Shown piece by piece: positions 1 through 12,800 of a DNA stretch of 64,000 nucleotides (the stretch's first letter is position 1; each line of letters opens with the position of its first letter). The position numbers and the translations under genes were made by a program. The DNA comes from Pachyseris speciosa (Eukaryota; Cnidaria; Anthozoa; Scleractinia; Pachyseridae). Location: positions 943,501 through 1,007,500 of the forward strand of contig JAEMWC010000107.1 of NCBI GenBank assembly GCA_016490735.1, in the 5' to 3' direction. Below the pieces are notes generated by a model. It saw only the letters and a list, made by a program, of their open reading frames with translations, was not told where the DNA came from and did not search any database.

Positions 1-1050
1 AGACAAGTGAAAACCTTATGAAGGCGTCTCATTTCGGTTGAAATTACCATTTTGCCGAGATAGATCTACATTTTCTGGTGTTTTTTGGTCTTTCGTCTTA
101 AAGTGTGAGTTTGTAAGGAATCAATATTTCGATTATCGCTTGAACTGAAGTTCGTAGTGGTTTGTAATGTATATATTCAGACACAAATTACGTTTACACA
201 GTGTTAAATGAATAACAAAATAAACTGACATGAAATCGTCCGCACAAAATCCAATAATGCAATTCAGTAAGGCTTATTATTTAAGGCAAACATTTCAACA
301 GTGTATTATTAGAGACCACAGCAAATTTCAACTATACAGCCAGAATTCACTAGATTAAGCTACACACTGTACTGATGTTGTCATATAACGTCCAGACGAC
401 AGATATAACGTGTTTCCTTAAACAAAACTGACCAAAACCTTGCTTTACTATCTTTAAACAAGAAGTAAAATACTTCATAATGGTCGAAAGGCTCCAAGTT
501 TTATTCAGCTACACTTCCAATTTAGATCTCCATTTAAATGACTTGTCCCGATAATCCTTAAATTCACCCATTCCTTAATTGTAATCGTCACGTAACTGCT
601 ACAATACTTGTTCTTATCCAACAATATTGTCGTAATATATTCACTTGACACGGTAAATGATTACGCAACATTTCGATATTTTTTGGAAACACTGTTTCCT
701 CGTTTTTATTTTATTTTGTTTTTGTTTCTTTTCTAATACTAGAAAGAAAAAACTATGTTTGCTGTGATGCCAAAAGTTGCCGGTTTTGCCCAGTTTTGAA
801 ATGCTGTTTGTCTCAAAATACTCAGGATCACCAAATTTTCCCATCGTTAAAACATTTCTTAAATTTTTTGTCCGTAAAACGTTCGCGGGGGTACAAACAC
901 TATTTGCGTCAATCGTCGTTCGATAATCAACTGAGAAATATTCAAATTATGCGCTAATATATTTGTGAAACTCTTGAAAAATTCAGACAGGAAATCGTCT
1001 GAAAATCAATCAAATGAACAAGTAAACTTGTGATTATTTTATTTAAAATC
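1..1050. other. AT-rich intergenic sequence, no gene seen
   Basis: No frame in this stretch shows a recognisable domain or a spliceable coding exon, and short open frames are at background level. I see no tRNA-like or terminal-inverted-repeat structure. Confidence 0.5.
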
Positions 1051-1126
1051 ATCGGAAGATGATAAACATAAATGATAACATAACTTTACAGACTACTACT
1101 ACAGCTACTACTGTTACTACTGCTAC

Positions 1127-1251
1127 TGCTAATAATGGTGATGATGATGATGGTGGTGATGATGATGATGATGATGACGATGGTGATGATGATGATGATG
1201 ATGGTTGTGGTGGTGGTGATGATGGTGACGGTGATGACTGTGGGGGTGATG

Positions 1252-1315
<64 letters not shown>
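1127..1315. repeat. GAT/GGT then AAT trinucleotide microsatellite
   Basis: A compound triplet array: GATGATGGTGGT-type units for about 120 bases, then nearly pure AAT units to about 1315. The Asp-rich, Met-rich, Ile-rich and His-rich open frames on both strands here are by-products of the triplet repeat, not genes. Confidence 0.95.
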
Positions 1316-4300
1316 ACCACGCTACAACTTTTATTTGGCGCGACCATGAATGTTTAATTGCCTTTCCTATTGGTTTCGAAAAGAATAGTAAAAGAGCTAC
1401 AACTGTCCAGTGTATATTGTTTCGCATACTTTTTTTGTTTTAGTTTTCCTGTTGTTTAATTTCTAAACTGCGTCAAGCGCACACGTGGTTGATGAATACT
1501 AAATATGTTAAAATAATTAACAACTTCCTTTAGGGCGTTATTCCGCCTGGCCTCAGACGTCATTACTTTACTCTTTTTGTCGTTGTGAAAGTTGTGACGT
1601 TACTGCCTTGTTCTGTCTTCCTGGCGGCAGCCATTTACGTTGCCATGGAAACCGGCTATTTAGTCAGCACACGGGAAGTGATGTAATTGGAATAGCTTGG
1701 TACCCTAGGGGAAATTTTTGCTTTGCTCGCCCTACAGTAGAATGCCTCTAGTCCGTTTATTCACGAATTGACGCACACCCCAGTATAACAAGCTATATTA
1801 TCCAGCTCAGTCATAGCTGGGCTGAGTGATATATAGGTCCAAGCCTCTGGACACTTTCTCGTGTCGGGGTCACACTGTAAGAAAACAATTTGTACATTCC
1901 TGAAACCTAACATCACTTTGCTCTAAATTGCCCATCGGCTTTCTGATGATGTTATCACTCTGTTGGACTTGGAGATTTATTACGCTAAACACTTTCCGCT
2001 GGGCGGTTTTCGTGTGTTGTGGTATTATAGCTTACTTTCATTTTTACCACCTTTCTTCGTTTTTTCGCAAACTGAAACGATCTCGAAGTCCGCACCTCGA
2101 CAAGAAGAAAACGAGAACAATATGAAGTGGATCAAACGAGCTTGGGGTCGGAATCATGGTATAGCTCTCCCAAGTTAAGAGGAACCCAAGTATCGTTTGT
2201 AAACAATAGGTTTTTCTGTTCAGACAATACTTAGGAGACTACAGAAATCCAGTACCCGGAATGTAGTTCGAACGTCACAACAACCATTTGAAAAGAGTAG
2301 TCTAAGGCTGGACTACACACATTGCACCATTCCTGAAATTATCGCCGGACTCTTATTTGGAGGTCGATAACGTTTGAGTGCATCTTATATGAAATGCGAT
2401 TAATGTGGAGATCAGGAGATGTTTGTTTTTTCTGATCGATCGACCTTGATAGACATTTCGCGTTTAATTGCGTTTTAACCAAGTTAGTTATCGTATTTTT
2501 ACCAGCCCTTTCTCCCAGGAATTGTACACTGAGACCATTAAATGGCCTGACTTGAAACCGTCCTTGGTGACCTGAAAAATAATGACTATGGGTGTTGAGC
2601 GCTGGTGGGAGAGGTCAGCCATGATGGACGTTATATTGAGGGAAGCGGGGATTACACTTGTCACTATCTAAGCTATAAACAGAGGTTAAAAAGCAAAATG
2701 ATATCAACAGTCTGGAGATGGATTAACGAGCGACTAATCAGACGAGAAAAGTCTGTCACTACGGCTTAAAGCATACAGTTTGCGGTAACCCATAACTACA
2801 TATTATATTGACCTACCTTCATTAAGAGCATACAGCCGAAATTAGACCGGCTTTATATTAACAGGATATTTAAAGCCACTGTGAAAGTACAAAAGGAAAT
2901 GAGAGATATTGTGTGAGCGGAGTAAGTGGTGAAAGTAGATTTTCAGAGCCGATATAGTAACACCACAAATGAGCTTTATTATGAATGATAAAACAAATAG
3001 GTTTTTAAAACATTCATTGAATCTCTCAGGTAGTTAAACTATGGCAAACTTCGGAGTGAACCTCCTTAGAAATATTGATCTTTTGATGAGCCGCTAGACA
3101 ACGCAGCTGAGGTTTATGCATTCCAAAGATGATCTTGCTCCGAAGGTGATTGCTTAAAAATTTACGACTAGAAACTGGAATTCCTTCCTTTGCAACATAG
3201 GACCTTAATAGTGTGCGCTGGAAGTAATCTTTTACCGATTGGATCAGCGAGAAAGATTGCATTTTGGTCGCAAACTCAAGATTTAATCGTATTCAGAAAT
3301 ATCTCGCCAAATATTGTCAGATGTATCTTTTCAATTTTACGAGAAGGAAACGGGATACTGCACCAAAATACTGGTTGGCTTGTTTAATCAGGCTCGATGA
3401 AGAATGTATTAAGTTTATGCTCTTTGTTGTAATGGGTCAGAAGCTGTGAACGTAACAAGTAGAAACCATAAACAAGCTCTAAAACTGAAAGGAAATCAGG
3501 ACGTATCACTGAAGCTCTCTGAAAATACCGTAACGATATAATATAGGAAATACTTGAAACACTTAGGCTGGGCCTGTTATTGGAAGAAACGTGATTGAGA
3601 TATTGTTTTTTGACTTAGCCTGATAGATAGTTTGGGCTCCACGGCTCCTCCGTCTTAAGGGTCTCTAGGAATCGGAATAAGCAGTTTTGTTTACCCCCCT
3701 CTAAGTAAGGAAAACACCTTGAATTGGTTATAAGTTACAAAAAAAGAAAACGCCTTCTTATTGCATTCTAGGAATGGATCTTGTGAAGAGAACGAGTATT
3801 GTAGGACATTTAACGTTTTGTCTCACCTTGACTTAAAAAGTTATCATGTAATATCTTATCTTAACTCTTTTCCATCCAACGTCACACATATGTGATGATA
3901 AATACTGCTTCCTTTTTATGGTTTATTTCTTGTTTAAAGTTTGTCAGAACGTTATAATAATTGTGTGAATAGGACCAACTGTGTTTTAGCAATCATTAAA
4001 GCTAAAAATAACGACTACAATACCAGAATTCCGCTGCATATCACCGATCGTTTAACAGCAAAGCCCAAAATGCTTGTTTTTTGGCCAGAGAATAACACCA
4101 AAATTTACACATTTTTGTGGCCAACTTTTTAATAAGAAAAACTGCCCAAATATCAAGATTCTACATTTACAGCAAACCTCAAGCTCTCTCCTTATTATCA
4201 GCTATGAAACGTTTCTCTCACATTTGGTGCCTGCCACGTTTCAGCCCGTTTCTGAGATCCAATCTTGTGTGTCTTAACTGGACTCGTTCACGGCCGAAAA

Positions 4301-5455
4301 GAATTCTGGGAACTGTAACCACGCCGCGAGCATAGAACTCTCCTTCAGTTCATTACATAGTTTTTCGCCACCTGGTGCTGAGCCACCCGGTGCTACCAGC
4401 AAAATGTTGCATCGATGAGTATTTTTAGCGGTCAGAACTAGCCCACATTGCCTCGTTAGCTCCCCGAATCCACTTGCAGAAAGACAAGAGAGACAGGTTC
4501 CATATCGAGCCACCATCATCACAACAGAGCGTGTTTGGCATCTCCATCAACATAAAACCGCCTCTCACCTCTGGTTTCTTTCAAAGGCTTGCCTTTACCC
4601 ACATTCTAGCTTAATGATGCCAGCATGGGGGCTTCTGCAGAGGAAAATGGCTCAGAAAAGCACTCTAAAACTGACAATTGCACCACAGTCAAGCGATTCC
4701 ACTGACTCGACAAACAACAGCCACTCGGGTGCATCACGTGACTCTAAAGCCTGGGTCCCCAGTATTTCAAGACAGCAGATATTTTCATAATAACTCCATA
4801 TATGAAGAAGTTAAGAGCCCCAGACCATTTATTGCCCAAAATCTGGTGAAATAAATAGCACCCACTTGGATCGAAAAGGGTTAAAGTGCTACTACGATCA
4901 GAAAATCACTTGTGTTTTTTCTTCAAATTTCGAAAGTGTGTTTGCTTAACAACCGACTCACGAAATTTCAAGCTTTAATTTGGAGAAATCAGTTTTTTAT
5001 TTGACTGAAATATTTCTATTTAGTGATCCGCCATTACTAACTTCAAAATCTTGAGAGAACTGGATCGAGGACAAAATGACGTAAAAAGCTCACAAGAGTA
5101 AGAATGCAGTTTGTGTAAACCCAGCTGATTTAGTATGCAGCACGGGAATTTTGAGCTTTCAGACTCTCAAACTCGTCTCAACCAATCGATAAATTAGCAC
5201 CATCACATGAAAGAGACCTTTTAGATTGACCGTTTGACCAAGTTTGATGATTTTACATTCAAAATATACCAAGTTATGGACTTGAAAATATAGTTCTTGA
5301 AAATCCATGCAAACGTCTCTAATTATTTTGAATATCAAATTTTCAAGCAAGCGATCGTGGACAATAATCCTGCTGGTATACACTGGATCAAACTGGTGAT
5401 CTGATCGGCGTAATAAAATCAACAAAGAGTATAAAAGCAAGGGCCGATACAACGT
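1316..5455. other. Intergenic sequence without a supported gene
   Basis: About 4 kb with only short unconvincing open frames. Small things visible: a hairpin-forming palindrome around 1802-1827 (CAGCTCAG ... CTGGGCTGAG) and a CRE-like GTGACGTT near 1594. Around 5159-5455 the sequence is a diverged inverted copy of 6211-6420, so both belong to one old repeat family. Confidence 0.4.
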
Positions 5456-6120
5456 ACAATGGTTTTAAGTTTTGTGTATTATATTTCGGCTGGCCAAACC
5501 AGCTTTCTTCAGGTACAATGAGAATTTACATTGGAAGGGGTGTTTATGTAGTAATATACCGACCGGAAACACGTAAAACTAAAATGATTGACAATGCAAA
5601 ATAAAATACTAGAATAAAAAGTCTAAAAAATGATAAACTTAGTAACAAACTTTAACTAGTATGTTTCTTCGCGGATGTTAAGACCTTCTGGATCAATTGT
5701 TCTGCCTTTTGAAATTAAAAAAGCTTCCCTGGCCTTACGGATTGAGTCTCCGTTAGAAAATATTTTCTAATTGGGGGTTAATTGCATGCAGTCTTGTTGC
5801 ATGTCGTAAGCAGTGTGGTTAGGGGAGGAGAGGAAATGTTCCGTGACTATAGTAGGTTTAGATTTGGTGTTAGGGTTATCTATGGTACGGCGGTGTTGAT
5901 AAATTGGTCTTTTTAAAACGTCGTTTAGTCTCTCCTGTGTATTATAAATTACAGTGGTTGCATTGAATCATTTATACGAGGTTTTTAGTGTCATAGGTCA
6001 GGTTAGATTTCATATGGCGCGTTTCACCTGTAGAAGAGAAAGTACAGCTAGTGAGTCCATCTGAAATGTAGGGACAAGTGGTGCAATTTTTACCGCAACG
6101 GAAAGAACCGGAAGGGAGTT
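5456..6120 (-). mobile_element. Decayed GIY-YIG retroelement 3' end (Penelope-like)
   Basis: Read on the minus strand from about 6118, the sequence gives a Cys motif (FRCGKNCTTCPYISDG), then the GIY-YIG-like strand MIQCNHCNL followed by YTGETKRR, then the family's C-terminal block GDSIRKAREAFLISKGRTID ending at a TAG at 5658-5656. The layout (CxxxCxxCPYI, then GIY-YIG, then a conserved RKAREAFLI-type tail) is that of the endonuclease part of Penelope-like retroelements. At least two in-frame stops and a frame change break it, so it is a fossil. The 3' flank (5456-5655) contains the complementary stretch CTGGCCAAACCAG, able to form a small hairpin. No reverse transcriptase part is present upstream, so this is a 5'-truncated copy. 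Confidence 0.7.
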
Positions 6121-6142
6121 TAGGCGAACGTCTGATGGCTAC

Positions 6143-6506
6143 AATTGGAAGTAACTGAGGTGAAAATTACTTCTTTTACCCATTTTTTCCAATATCAGCC
6201 AAATCGTAAAAACGTTTAAGAGTTTATATGGTTTTGGGGGACACAGCCCCCAAATAATTAGAAACGTTTGTATAGATTTTGAACTATGTTTTAAAGTCCA
6301 TAACGTGGTCTCTTTTGAATGTAAAATCTTCAAACTAGGTCAAATGACCAATCTCAATGGCATCATTCATGTGATGTTGTTAATTTATGAATTGGTTGAA
6401 ATTTAAAACTCGCCCCATTCCCCTGCGAAACTCCATTATTTTACGATTTGTCTGATATTCGTAAAACTGGGCAAACAAAGTAATTTTCACCTCAGTTACT
6501 TCCAAA
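6143..6506. repeat. Inverted-repeat element (foldback)
   Basis: The stretch at about 6146-6172 (GGAAGTAACTGAGGTGAAAA and following bases) returns as its reverse complement at about 6481-6506, bounding some 360 bases. It lies immediately upstream (minus sense) of the GIY-YIG fragment. The interior shows diverged similarity to 5159-5455 in inverted orientation. Confidence 0.6.
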
Positions 6507-7246
6507 TAGTAGGTGCAAGACATAAGACCAGTTTTTCTGCCACGTGTATCAGAACAATTCCAAGAAGCCATTTCTTGAAGCATAACCTGGACAATTCTCT
6601 TGCTAATCCCTCATATATCTTGTTTCCGACCATGCTTGGTGAGACATTGTTCCAGTCCAGCAAGATAAACTGAAATTGTGTCTTCATTTTGACGAAATTC
6701 GCACATGGTGCCGTTGATGCACTTCAACTTCGCTTCCTTCGGCTAGTACATCTGCGTGAAAGCGTTACCAACTGATTTGAGCAATAATTGAAGATTTTTT
6801 ACGATGCCACTGCCATTTACAACCATTCAGAGCAAATAAACTCAGCACGTTTTTCAAAAGGATCCTAAAGCGAAGCTTCGTAATTCCACGTTCTTCTCGT
6901 ACAGTTACATTGAATTCATTCAACTTTGCCCAGAAACGTTGCAACACACCGAAAGGTTTTCGCGCTCTTTTTGATTAGCCATGTGATGGACAAATGTTTC
7001 CTTTTTTCAGTTTTTCTCTTTCTCTGGATTCCTTTCTTTCTTTTTTTGTTCAGATTCTAAATTGTGCGTTCTGGAGTTTTTAATAAAACAATTATTCTAC
7101 TCGGGCTTGCTGAATATGAAATGATCATCTCGGTTATCACTTCATATCCAGCGCGCCTTCATACAGTAATTGTTAATTTTGAAGATTTGGGAACACTCTT
7201 CCGCTTTTGTAGAGGGAGTCGAGAGCCACTTTAAATTATCGAAAAA

Positions 7247-7581
7247 TTAAGGTGGCTCTGAAACCTATGTACCGATTTTTTAAAAGTTTGCAGAAAAATA
7301 AATCCTCGTATGCTGATTGCAATTCATATCAATAAAAAAAATGGGGGTCATAAGAATCGTTTTCGAGTTCCAGGAACATAAAGCCCAAATTAAGTGTGTT
7401 TCTAAGAGGCTGTACTGTTGCTATAGTAACCTTATATGTCAAAATAATGACCACAACTTGTTGAGAAATAATTGGGAAATTTTTTGATACATGTTCAAGG
7501 AAACAAACGAAAAATTGTGGGAGTATCGACCCATCAAAGAGTTGGTGTTTAAAAATAACGAACCATTTTGAGCCACCTTAA
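7247..7581. mobile_element. MITE-like element flanked by TTAA
   Basis: TTAAGGTGGCTC at 7247-7258 is matched by GAGCCACCTTAA at 7570-7581, an exact 12-base inverted repeat that includes a TTAA at each end. TTAA target duplication is typical of piggyBac and Kolobok-type cut-and-paste elements. No coding capacity in the 335-bp interior, so non-autonomous. Just outside, GAGCCACTTTAAATT (about 7222-7236) forms a second hairpin with the left end. Confidence 0.65.
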
Positions 7582-8409
7582 ATGAAAACAGCTTGAAAAA
7601 CCAAGTTTTAAACAGTCAACCCAACAGTCAGTGGCTGGACTTACAAGCTGGGAGCGTTACTATTAGAAAACTTGGACCTGAGCTGATTTGAAGAGTTTGT
7701 CATTTCAGACACAACTCCAAGTACTGTTTTCAGAGGGGAATATGTTTGAAATTAACAAAAGTTAATTGCTCAGTACCGACAGCAATAGCAATAACAATGA
7801 TGATGATGATAATGGCCTTTATTAAGAGCACTTTAATATGTTTAAAGCATAAAGCAAAGTGGTGATATTTAACATGAAAGTAAACCTCCCCCCCAAAAAA
7901 ACATTATTTAACAATGCGATTTAATGTAGAAACTGTTTAAAGTGCACACGAATCGAAATTTCAAAGCCAGGTTTTTTTCTACAATTTGAAAATTGGTGTT
8001 TTACGAAACATTTTGAGGGGAAAATAATTTACTAAAAGTACCAGGAACTTGTTTTAAAATGCGGCAAAAGCTGGGACTTTCTCACTAAAATTCTAGACAA
8101 AGACCTGGAGTCTGGTGAATAGTCATGACGTCACTTGTGTGTACTTAGTCGAGTGTTTTTTTTAGTTCCGTGGAATAAAAATGTCGGAGAACTACCAAGA
8201 TTCACTACCAAGGCCGCCAGCGGCAAAAAACGACTGAAAATGAAATATGGGGATTATAAGCTATCAAAAAACGTAAAAAAAAATGGTAGTTAATTTTCTA
8301 TTCATGTGCACTTAAGTGGAATCGAATGAAGTTTAAGCTTTTTTACCCTATATATTATTGCTATTGAATTGATATTAAAGTATATCAAGCTAGTATACCA
8401 TCATTTCCG
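7582..8409. other. Intergenic, with a probable LINE tail near 7790-7850
   Basis: No gene seen. Around 7795-7845 a short GATGATGATGAT run is followed by ATGGCCTTTATTAAGAGC; on the minus strand this reads as an AATAAA-like signal and a microsatellite tail, as at the 3' ends of other LINE copies in this window (18.65, 24.73, 30.23 kb). The remaining sequence is AT-rich and unassigned. Confidence 0.35.
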
Positions 8410-8415
8410 AGGCAA

Positions 8416-8840
8416 ATGTCCACTGGCAAATGTCATCGTGTGTTTTTGAGGTCTAAAAGCCAGCATGATAAAAGAAACGTCTGTGTGAATGTTTGCAAGT
8501 TCAACAGAGAGAAGAAAGCCTTTGAGATAGCCAAAGTAAATTCCAGATGTTTTCACTCGTTTCCGGCCGCCATGTTGGTGCCCCTCAGAGGGACACCATC
8601 ATGGTGTGTCCATACTTAACTGTATAATTTTGAGTGGTACATTTTGCCGAATAACTCAAGAACGCGGGATATCACACAGCCCTGAGACTTTGGCATGTTA
8701 TTTATTCATTACTCTTCTACAGTATCTCAATTTCTTGACTTTATCTATTGAATGGTTGATGATTTCATTTTTTTATTATTATTTGCGTGACGTGCACGTG
8801 GCTGAAAACCAATACTCCACAGTGTTACAATCTGTTTTCA
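8416..8840 (+). repeat. Dispersed repeat, copy A
   Basis: The stretch from about 8430 (GAATGTTTGCAAGTTCAACA with following GAGAAGAAAGC) to about 8770 is repeated in diverged form at 27.26-27.43 kb and 27.63-27.95 kb, in the same order: CCAGATG, then AACTCAAG-ACG-GGATATCACACA, then CTGAGACTTTG, then ATCTCAATTTCT. No protein-like frame is shared between copies, so this is a non-coding dispersed repeat. Open frames at 8416-9001 belong to it. Confidence 0.7.
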
Positions 8841-9532
8841 AAGGTTTCCACTTCTGGATCTGTTTCCGGAAACCTCCGTTCTTTGTTATCGGCGTGGACT
8901 ATAGGAAAAGAATGATTGAGAAACTGAGATGTCCCCCCCTACCCCAAACCCCTTTAGGAGTCAGATTTTGTGATAGCTCACCGCTACCTCCATGGAATTA
9001 AGACGAACGCGAATGTGGACGAACAGGTCAAAACAGTAAGCAAGTGGAGAAAACAGGAACTGACATTGCTACGTTTTAAGCAACTCTTTACAGAGAAGAT
9101 TTCGTATGTATTTTGTACAATATTCAGAATTGTTTTTTGAAATTTATTTGTGTATGGTTTATATGTCATGCTTGTTGCAAAATCTGGTGAACTGAATGTT
9201 TAAACTAATGGTTAATAAAAAATTTAGCGACTAGTAGGAGTACCTAAATTACTCGCAAACAGTTATTGTTAAGTTCTCTTATAAACGATGATTATTACAA
9301 TAATACTGGTTTTATCTATTATTTTTAGTAGTTCAAACTTCAAACTTCCCTTAGAAAAATTATTTGTTTCAGTTGCGTTTTGTACGATTTCTTCTTGAGT
9401 AAAAATTAGAGTAATTATTCTTAGTATAAAATATTTTTTTTGCTAAATATTGAATCTCTCCATCTCGTGCGCAGACACTCTCTAGTTTGTCAAGAGCTTA
9501 AAATTGTCAGCCCGGGCGGCTGTGATAATGGC

Positions 9533-9865
9533 TTACTTTTCGCTTAAAAACCTTACGCAAATAGCAACCACCATAACAAACAAAACCAGAATCTTCAGGT
9601 AAACAGCACTGGTATTGCTTCCCTGGTCTGCTTTCCGCGGCAAGCTCCGGGTCTTCGTGGCGTAAATCACATTACCAGGCGCATCCTCAATGGCCTTCTT
9701 CGCTCCTGCCCAAACACCAGGTCCCATGAGGCGATACTGGGCCGGCGTACAAGGGCCAAAAAAGCACCTTAGGGCCAAGGCAGGGTCGCTGAATAATAGC
9801 CGCCACAAGTCTGGCTTGCAACCAGCCTCAATGGCTATTTCATCGCAATAGGGAACGTAGTCAAC
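9533..9865 (-). CDS. FMO: FMO terminal exon (C-terminal 110 residues)
   Basis: Placed in the FMO gene although 5.6 kb from exon 2. The minus strand has a pyrimidine tract and CAG just before 9865, and the frame opens with VDYVPYCDEIA, the motif that follows the position where exon 2 stops (RHTIQ) in FMOs. It then reads WRLLFSDPALALRCFFGPC, a stretch shared by animal FMOs, and ends in a membrane-anchor helix and LSEK. Alternative acceptors just 3' of exon 2 (for example near 15375) give only a handful of residues and no FMO similarity, so this distal exon is the better choice. Confidence 0.88.
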   Translation of the reverse strand, partial: VDYVPYCDEIAIEAGCKPDLWRLLFSDPALALRCFFGPCTPAQYRLMGPGVWAGAKKAIEDAPGNVIYATKTRSLPRKADQGSNTSAVYLKILVLFVMVVAICVRFLSEK

Positions 9866-12800
9866 CTGTCAGGAAAAAAAGAGAAAGAGAAAGAAATATG
9901 TTTGCTTGAGGCGGATCCACGATATGCAAAGACGTCCGTACTATATAGTTCTTATTTCACGACTAAGCTCTCAGTTGAACACCTTGTGATCAAAAAAGTA
10001 AGTTTGCTACTAATCCCTATCCAGATTCTAATATTTCGTTTATGCACACAAATATCCGCAGCCTAAAACGTAATTGAAAAAATTTTCAAACTCCTTTATT
10101 AGATGAACTAGATTTTCATTTTAATGTAATAGGCGTAACAGAAACAAGAATAAACAGCTCGACTGAGAACTTAGATTTTAATCCTTCGATCTTGCATTAT
10201 AATTTTGAATACCTGCCAACGCCTCTTTCAGCTGGAGGTGTAGGCATGTATATTGATGAGCGATTTCAATATCAAACAACAGAGAGGTGTTCTAATGAAG
10301 CCTTCCAGGCACTTTTTATCGAATTACATCTTCCCAAAAGTACAAACATAATATGTGGAGTATTGTATAGGCGGCATAATTCCCCTGAGCGTTTTCAGGA
10401 ATATTTTGATTCGACAATGGAAAAGCTTAGCGCCACTGGAAAACAGATTATTCTTATGGGTGACTTTAATATAAATCTTCTCCATGTTCATACTAGTACT
10501 CACGCCCAAAATTTTATGCTATCTTTGCAAAGCCTGAACCTGACTCCGACAATTGACAAACCAACAAGAGTTCACAACAACTCTTACTCATTAATTGATA
10601 ACATCTTTATCAACAGTCTAGAATATAGTATCTGTAGTGGAAACATAGTCTCGGATCTAACAGACCACTTTTCTCAATTTTGTATACTAAACTTTTCTAC
10701 TAATCGAGATCTCTGTGATCAATCGAAATCTAAGCGGCTAACTCGTGACTTCTCAAACTACTCGGAAACAAAGTTCCTAAGTGAGCTATCTGAAATTGAC
10801 TTAATGGGTACAATTTGTAATAAGACAGACATAAACAAATCATTCTCTACATTTCACAATAAACTGAACAAGCTCCTCTATAAGCACGCCCCATTAAAGC
10901 CAATTTCAAAACGCAGTCTAAGAAAACAACAAAAACCCTGGATAACAAAAGGCATCAGAAGATCAATTAAGATCAAGAATTCACTCTATTATTCTGGTGA
11001 CAGTAAAACCTACAAAATTTATCGTAACAAAATACTGATGCTCACACGAATAAGTAAAAGGAATTTTTTCCACAACTATTTCGAAGATAACCTAAGTAAC
11101 ATTAAAAAGACTTGGGAAGGTATAAACAATCTTTTAGGTCGCAAACGTAAAGCTATCAAACATATCACCTCGCTTAAACGCCTGGGATCTGATCAAATCT
11201 CATACAACTCCTCAGACCTTCCTGACATTATGAATGAGTATTTTTCCTCAATTGGTCATAACCTAGCTTCCAAAATGCCAAACCCGCAGAAGGAATTTTT
11301 TGATTATCTTCCAAAATCACGTAATGCTGATTCTTTCTTTTTCAATCCAGTAACACAAACTGAAATTGAGTCCGAAATTATGAACACGCCATTAAACAAG
11401 GCTCATGGATTGTATTCTTTCCCCACTCGCGTCTTGCGATCAGCAAGACATATTCTTAGCCACCCGCTATCTGTTCTTATCAACAAGTCGGTTGAACATG
11501 GAATATATCCCACTAAATTAAAGCTTGCTAAAGTAATCCCAATCCATAAAGCCAATGACGAATCTGAGCCATCCAACTACAGACCCATATCACTACTTTC
11601 AGTCTTCAACCGAATCTTTGAAAAAATGATGTACATTCGCTTGAAATCATTTCTTGAAAAGTTCAGTATTCTCTGATTCACAGTATGGATTTCGTGAAAA
11701 GCGGTCCACTGAACATGCTATTTTGGAAATCACCAATCATATTCAAACTAATATGGATAGAAAGCTGTACACCTGAGGTATATTTATTGATTTACAAAAA
11801 GCTTTTGACACAGTCGACCACTCAATACTTTTAAAGAAACTTGAACATTATGGTATACGCGGGATTGTGAATGATTGGTTTACTTCCTACCTTACTAGTC
11901 GCAAGCAAATAACTGAATTTGGCCCCTCAAATATATCTAAAAAAGCGACAGTATTATCTGGAGTTCCCCAAGGATCAGTCCTAGGGCCTCTGCTCTTTCT
12001 TGTTTATATAAATGATATTTGTAACAGTTGTAACCGAATGAAGTTTTACCTATTCGCAGACGATACGAATCTTTTATATGCAGATAAAAAACTAAAATCC
12101 CTGGAATCTACGGTAAACAATGAGCTCTGTAAGCTTTACGACTGGCTAATAGCGAACAAATTATCTCTAAACATTAAAAAATCTAATAACGTTATTTTTC
12201 GACCAAGACAAAAAAATGTCAAATACGAAGTTAATTTAAAAATATTCAACCATCATACCAACTCTTACACATCTTTGGAACGTAAAAGTTATGTTAAATA
12301 TTTAGGCGTGCTTATTGATGAGAACCTCTCTTGGAAACATCATATTCTACTTATAGCCTCTAAAATAAGCACATCGATTGGCATTATTGCTAGGCTAAGA
12401 CATTTCGTACCACTTAATACTTTACAACATATATACAGATCGCTGATTCAACCCTATTTGTTATATGGTATAACAGCGTGGGGCCGAGCAGACAAAATCC
12501 ACAGAAACAAAATCCTATGTCTTCAGAAAAGTGCCCTTCGCCTCATGTTTTTTGGTGATTATAGAGCTCACGCAGTACCCTTCATCATTTCATCCAGTCT
12601 ACTACCTCTAGATCTTCTTTACTTCAAGTCAGTTGCCGTCTTAATGTATGACGTCTCAAATAATACATCGCCACCTCAAATAAGTAATTTATTTAATTAC
12701 CAACATAATATTCATTCACATAACACAAGATCATCAACAAGAGGCAACTTCTTTCTCGAATACTCTAGATTAGACAAGCAAAACATGTCCTTTTCAAGAT

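Noticed and set aside
1059..1443. Open frames rich in Asp, Met, Ile, His or Tyr on both strands
   Set aside because: All are readings of the GAT/AAT triplet microsatellite; no non-repeat sequence supports a protein.
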